NCBI GenBank assembly: GCA_023238725.1
Contig: CM041552.1
Span: forward strand, 14,671,147-14,735,146
Reading direction: 5' to 3'
DNA: 64,000 nt
Source: Scortum barcoo
Taxonomy: Eukaryota; Chordata; Actinopteri; Centrarchiformes; Terapontidae
In this document: positions 27,505 to 64,000 of the stretch, piece by piece
Layout of the letters: the number at the start of each line of letters is the position of its first letter
Numbering within the stretch: position 1 is the first letter of the stretch
Notes under the pieces: generated by a model
Databases searched by the model: none
Seen by the model: the letters and a program-made list of their open reading frames with translations, nothing else
Told to the model about the DNA's origin: nothing
Made by a program: the position numbers and the translations under genes

Positions 27505-28280
27505 CTGTCATTTTGCATGCATGTTTGTTGGTTCTCCCCCATTCGATGTAACTGACTTCCTTTATGTTATACAAACAACCATCTGTCACTTGGATACATT
27601 CTCATCAAAATTAATGTGTCTTGAGGAAGTCTGGGCTCAGTGGTCAACCAATTTTGTTGCCACATTTGATCGCTGGATCAAACCCAGGGCTGGTTGGTGG
27701 TGGCATGAGACGAAAATACTCAAGTTACGAAAACCTCAGTAATGCAATGAGACAGTCCTAGCTTCGTGCTTTTAACAGTAACTTGTGCAACTTGCAGGAC
27801 ACCAAATCCTGGATGTGGCTTTGCTATTTCTTTTTATGGGTTTGCAAAGTCAGAACTCAACATACTGTGCTGAATCAATTATGGCAAACTTCTCATCTTT
27901 CCTGATAATCACTGTACATAAGTGGTCAAATTGCATATTGATTTTAAGAAGTGTAATGTAACACAGTACATTTAGTCAAGTACTGTGCTTTAAGATATAA
28001 TCTTGAAGATTTTCATTTAAATAAACGTGCGTGAAGTCACTATCATTTGTAAAATGATGCCTATGGCCCACTGATGAAAGTCTTTGGATTTGCAGTATTA
28101 TGACCCGGGTGTTGGCAGCAACTTTGGGGCATGGTTAGTCACGTTTTCCATCACCGAGCAGTTGTTATCCAGCCAGAGCTAACACAACAGACTCACTCTT
28201 CAGCTCACCATAAAGCGGCATATTGTTTTTGCTGGTCTCTGTTTCTATGGCCAAACATACTGTTACAGGCCTCAAGTGTA
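27505..28280 (+). repeat. Dispersed repeat family A, copy 2 (longest)
   Basis: Matches 32.32-32.55 kb at its 5' part (TGTTGGTTCTCCCCC, ATCTGTCAC-TGGATACA, AATCAAACCCAGG-like) and 4.6-5.0 kb plus the reverse complement of 28.9-29.5 kb at its 3' part. It contains no intact reading frame; a 73-codon frame at 27521 is not a known protein. It is flanked on the left by the SINE. Confidence 0.75.
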
Positions 28281-28929
28281 AGTCACCTGTTAACATGGGA
28301 TGTGGTCTTTGTACAGGAAAAGCAGATACAGGAGATGTAAGTGGCGTTCGTTCAGCAGTCTGTTCTGTGTTTGAAAATGTGAACCTCACGCAGCCCTTCT
28401 CCAGTTAGCATGCACGTCTTCGGGTGCTTTTGTTGTGGTGTAACTTCATAACTACAGTTACAGAAATACAGCTTAAAATACTTCAAAAATTGAAACCTGG
28501 CCTTTGGGCAAAGAAATACATACAACAACAATTCCAACTTTGCAAACGTGACCATACATTTGTAGGTGTCACAATAAAAAGAAACATTCAGTGACTACAG
28601 ATGATGGAACTTCTCAAACTGCAAATCCAAAGTAAAAGAAACACATTTGATAGGGATTGAGGAGAGATACCAATGTGTCTCTCTTTCTCTTGGACTGGTA
28701 TATTAACATTTATTCATATATAAGATTCTCTACCTAAACTATAAAATACAGCTGCAATTACTCTTTAGGTGCTGTAAGTAACATAAAAGAGAATAGAACA
28801 TCATAAAAGTTTCTACTTTAACTTAATAAGCTCAAAGAATTTCATTTTGTTGTTTTTTGCAGCACCCATGGCAAAAATCTGTGATTTCAGATGTGTTTTT
28901 GGAACTCACTGCAATTTTAGTTTCAAGTT
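28281..28929. other. Spacer between inverted repeat-A copies
   Basis: AT-rich, about 0.65 kb between the two facing copies, with no terminal repeat or coding region. A short block near 28.60 kb (GACTACAGATGATGGAACTT) resembles the end of the family A copy, so copy 2 may be interrupted or extended. Confidence 0.5.
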
Positions 28930-29515
28930 TCGTCATCTGTAGTCATCTATCTTTTCTTTGTTTGCTCGGCCTTGGTAACCATTTACTCAAAGAGTCCGGA
29001 AAACATTACGACACTTCACACACAGGTGAGTTGAAGAGCAATTCTGTTGTATTAAAAGTCTTGTTAAAAGCCCTGTGCCCCACTTGTAATTTTTTCCCCA
29101 GAATGTCTCCACTGACAGCCTGGTCGTAATACTACAAATCCAAAGGCTTTCATCAGTGGGCCATAGGCTTAATCACCAGTGATTTACATCATTTTGCAAA
29201 CTGACATTTATCTATATGAATATCTTCAAAACTGTGTTTTTAAGTAACGTACTTGAAGATATGTACTTTTTCACTCCTGGAAATAAATATCCAAGATGGC
29301 CACTTGTTTACAGGTATTGTCAGGAAAGATGAGAAGTTTGCCATAATTGATTCGGCACAGTATGTTGAGTTCTGACTTTGGAAACCCATAAAAGAATTAG
29401 TGAAGCCACATGCAGGATTTGGTGAGTATGTAGTTTCGTTAAAAGCACATAGGTAGGACGGGTTGTAAAAAAAACTGTATCGTTGCATTACTGATGGACC
29501 AGGGGTCAAATCTAT
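28930..29515 (-). repeat. Dispersed repeat family A, copy 3 (inverted)
   Basis: Reverse complement aligns with 27.75-28.27 kb over several hundred bases: for example AATTATGGCAAACTTCTCAT, GTCAGAACTCAACATACTGT and GCCTATGGCCCACTGATGAA. With copy 2 it forms an imperfect inverted repeat with a roughly 0.65 kb loop. The 92-codon minus frame here is part of the repeat, not a recognised gene. Confidence 0.75.
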
Positions 29516-30093
29516 CATCTCCTGTTCTTAAAAGTACCATCACCATCATTAACGCCCTCTAAAGTTGAGGATGGACTGTGTGGGGATCTTGCTCTCCTTC
29601 TGCTCTCTGTTACATGACTGACAACAACAATTATCCAGATCAATTTACTGAGAGACTGCACAGACTATTTGATCGGTGTGTCTCGAGTTCTTTGCCGTCT
29701 CTCATGTCTGTGTGATGCCGACAATTCTCTCATTTCTTCCTGCATTTGGACTGCCAGGCTCGGCACGCCACTGTTTCCAGGTCATTCAATGCAGCCAGTG
29801 ACTTTGTAATGTCTTGTTCTGATAATTCACGGACACACGCTGACAGTCCCTGTGCTTTTTTTTCCTGCTGTCACAAAGTTTTCTGGATCACTTGCTGAAC
29901 AGCAAAAACTAACGTTAGCTTATGTGTTGAAAACCAACCAGCTGAAAATTAGAGCCATGGAGAACATGTAATTATCTGGGTATGTGGTTTGTTGCTCTTC
30001 AGCCTCACTCTTGACTCTTATAGATAAGTACGCTTAGTATCCATGCAAATGCTTGGCAGACAGTTCAATTCCTTCTGGATGAGACGGGGGGTT
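29516..30093. other. Non-coding; far-upstream eln flank
   Basis: No repeat or exon recognised. Contains scattered TATTTA and ATTA cores. Function unknown. Confidence 0.5.
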
Positions 30094-30100
30094 GTCTCTT

Positions 30101-30138
<38 letters not shown>

Positions 30139-30141
30139 CCC

Positions 30142-30173
<32 letters not shown>

Positions 30174-30192
30174 CTCTCTTCCTCTCTCTCTT
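30094..30192. repeat. CT/GT-rich compound microsatellite upstream of eln exon 1
   Basis: Runs of CT are broken by a short C run and a GT run, then return to CT. The repeat sits about 280 bp upstream of the elastin start codon. Long open frames through it (poly Ser-Leu or Arg-Glu) are repeat artefacts. A polypurine/polypyrimidine tract this close to a promoter may affect chromatin, but that is inference. Confidence 0.9.
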
Positions 30193-30344
30193 TCCTCGCT
30201 GGCAGCAGCGTCTGTGCTGTTGGCAGGAGTGACCAGAATAAAAACAGCAACACCAGACATAGAGGAGGAAAAAAGCAAAGTGATCCATTGAACCAAGAGT
30301 CTTTGCCCTCTTTTAATTACGTCGAGTCTCATATCTTTTCCCTT

Positions 30345-30467
30345 TTTTTTTTCACCTCCCCCCACCCCCCACCCCCCCCATTCTTTAAGACTTTCGGGCT
30401 TGTGGTAATTAGTTAGAAGAGAATAAAACCAGCTGATCGGGAGAGGGGTGGTGCATTTTGGAGCGAG
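30345..30467 (+). promoter_or_regulatory. eln: Probable eln proximal promoter and 5' UTR
   Basis: Directly upstream of the signal-peptide ATG lie a T-run followed by a C-rich CACCC-like tract (about 30352-30380), a homeobox-like TAATTAG (30407-30413), an AT-rich AATAAAA (30422-30428) that could serve as a weak TATA element, and a GGGGTGG Sp1/KLF-like box (30444-30450). If the TATA-like box is used, the 5' UTR would be very short, roughly 15-20 nt. Many elastin promoters lack TATA, so the start site cannot be fixed from the sequence. Confidence 0.4.

Positions 30468-64000
<33,533 letters not shown>

Overview
The window is vertebrate nuclear DNA, almost certainly from a teleost fish. It has long introns with GT-AG splice sites, many microsatellites, a teleost-type tRNA-derived SINE, fish-style LTR and retroposon remnants, and one recognisable protein-coding gene: a plus-strand tropoelastin (elastin) gene. 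The signal-peptide exon starts at 30468 and the gene runs off the right edge. I cannot tell which of the two teleost elastin paralogues (elna or elnb) this is, so I use 'eln'.

Layout. From 1 to about 30 kb I found no convincing protein-coding exon. This part is AT-rich intergenic (or distant intronic) DNA. It holds a GAA repeat (5.1 kb), a CT repeat (21.5 kb), a long GATA array (23.6 kb), a decayed LTR-like stretch (19.3-19.7 kb), a SINE (27.16-27.48 kb), and a dispersed repeat family whose copies at 27.5-28.3 and 28.9-29.5 kb face each other. Further family copies lie at 4.6-5.0 and 32.3-32.5 kb. A CT/GT-rich microsatellite and a C-rich tract lie just upstream of eln exon 1.

The elastin gene. 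I placed 31 coding exons (about 2.08 kb of coding sequence, about 694 codons). Exon 1 encodes the signal peptide. A 10 kb intron follows, then exons 2-5 (40.6-42.9 kb), an 11.2 kb intron, and a dense run of exons 6-31 (54.1-64.0 kb). Every exon boundary is phase 1, and nearly all split a Gly codon as G|GN. Hydrophobic blocks (G, V, L, P, T; GGLGGTG and VPGG repeats) alternate with short lysine cross-linking blocks (KAAKY, KPPKY/F). In many exons both kinds of block are fused in one exon. The secreted monomer would be cross-linked by lysyl oxidases into elastic fibres. The C-terminal exon and the 3' UTR are outside the window.

Notable points inside the gene: a GC-AG intron (intron 9), a near-identical tandem exon pair (28/29), tandem acceptors at exons 4, 19 and 21, a possible intronic polyadenylation isoform at exon 10, an LTR-like insertion that ends 13 bp before exon 13, an odd Trp codon predicted at the exon 8/9 junction, and two weak candidate or relic exons in introns 5 and 27. 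I see no sign of a wholly new biological system. The interest lies in how this elastin gene has grown by exon and repeat dynamics.
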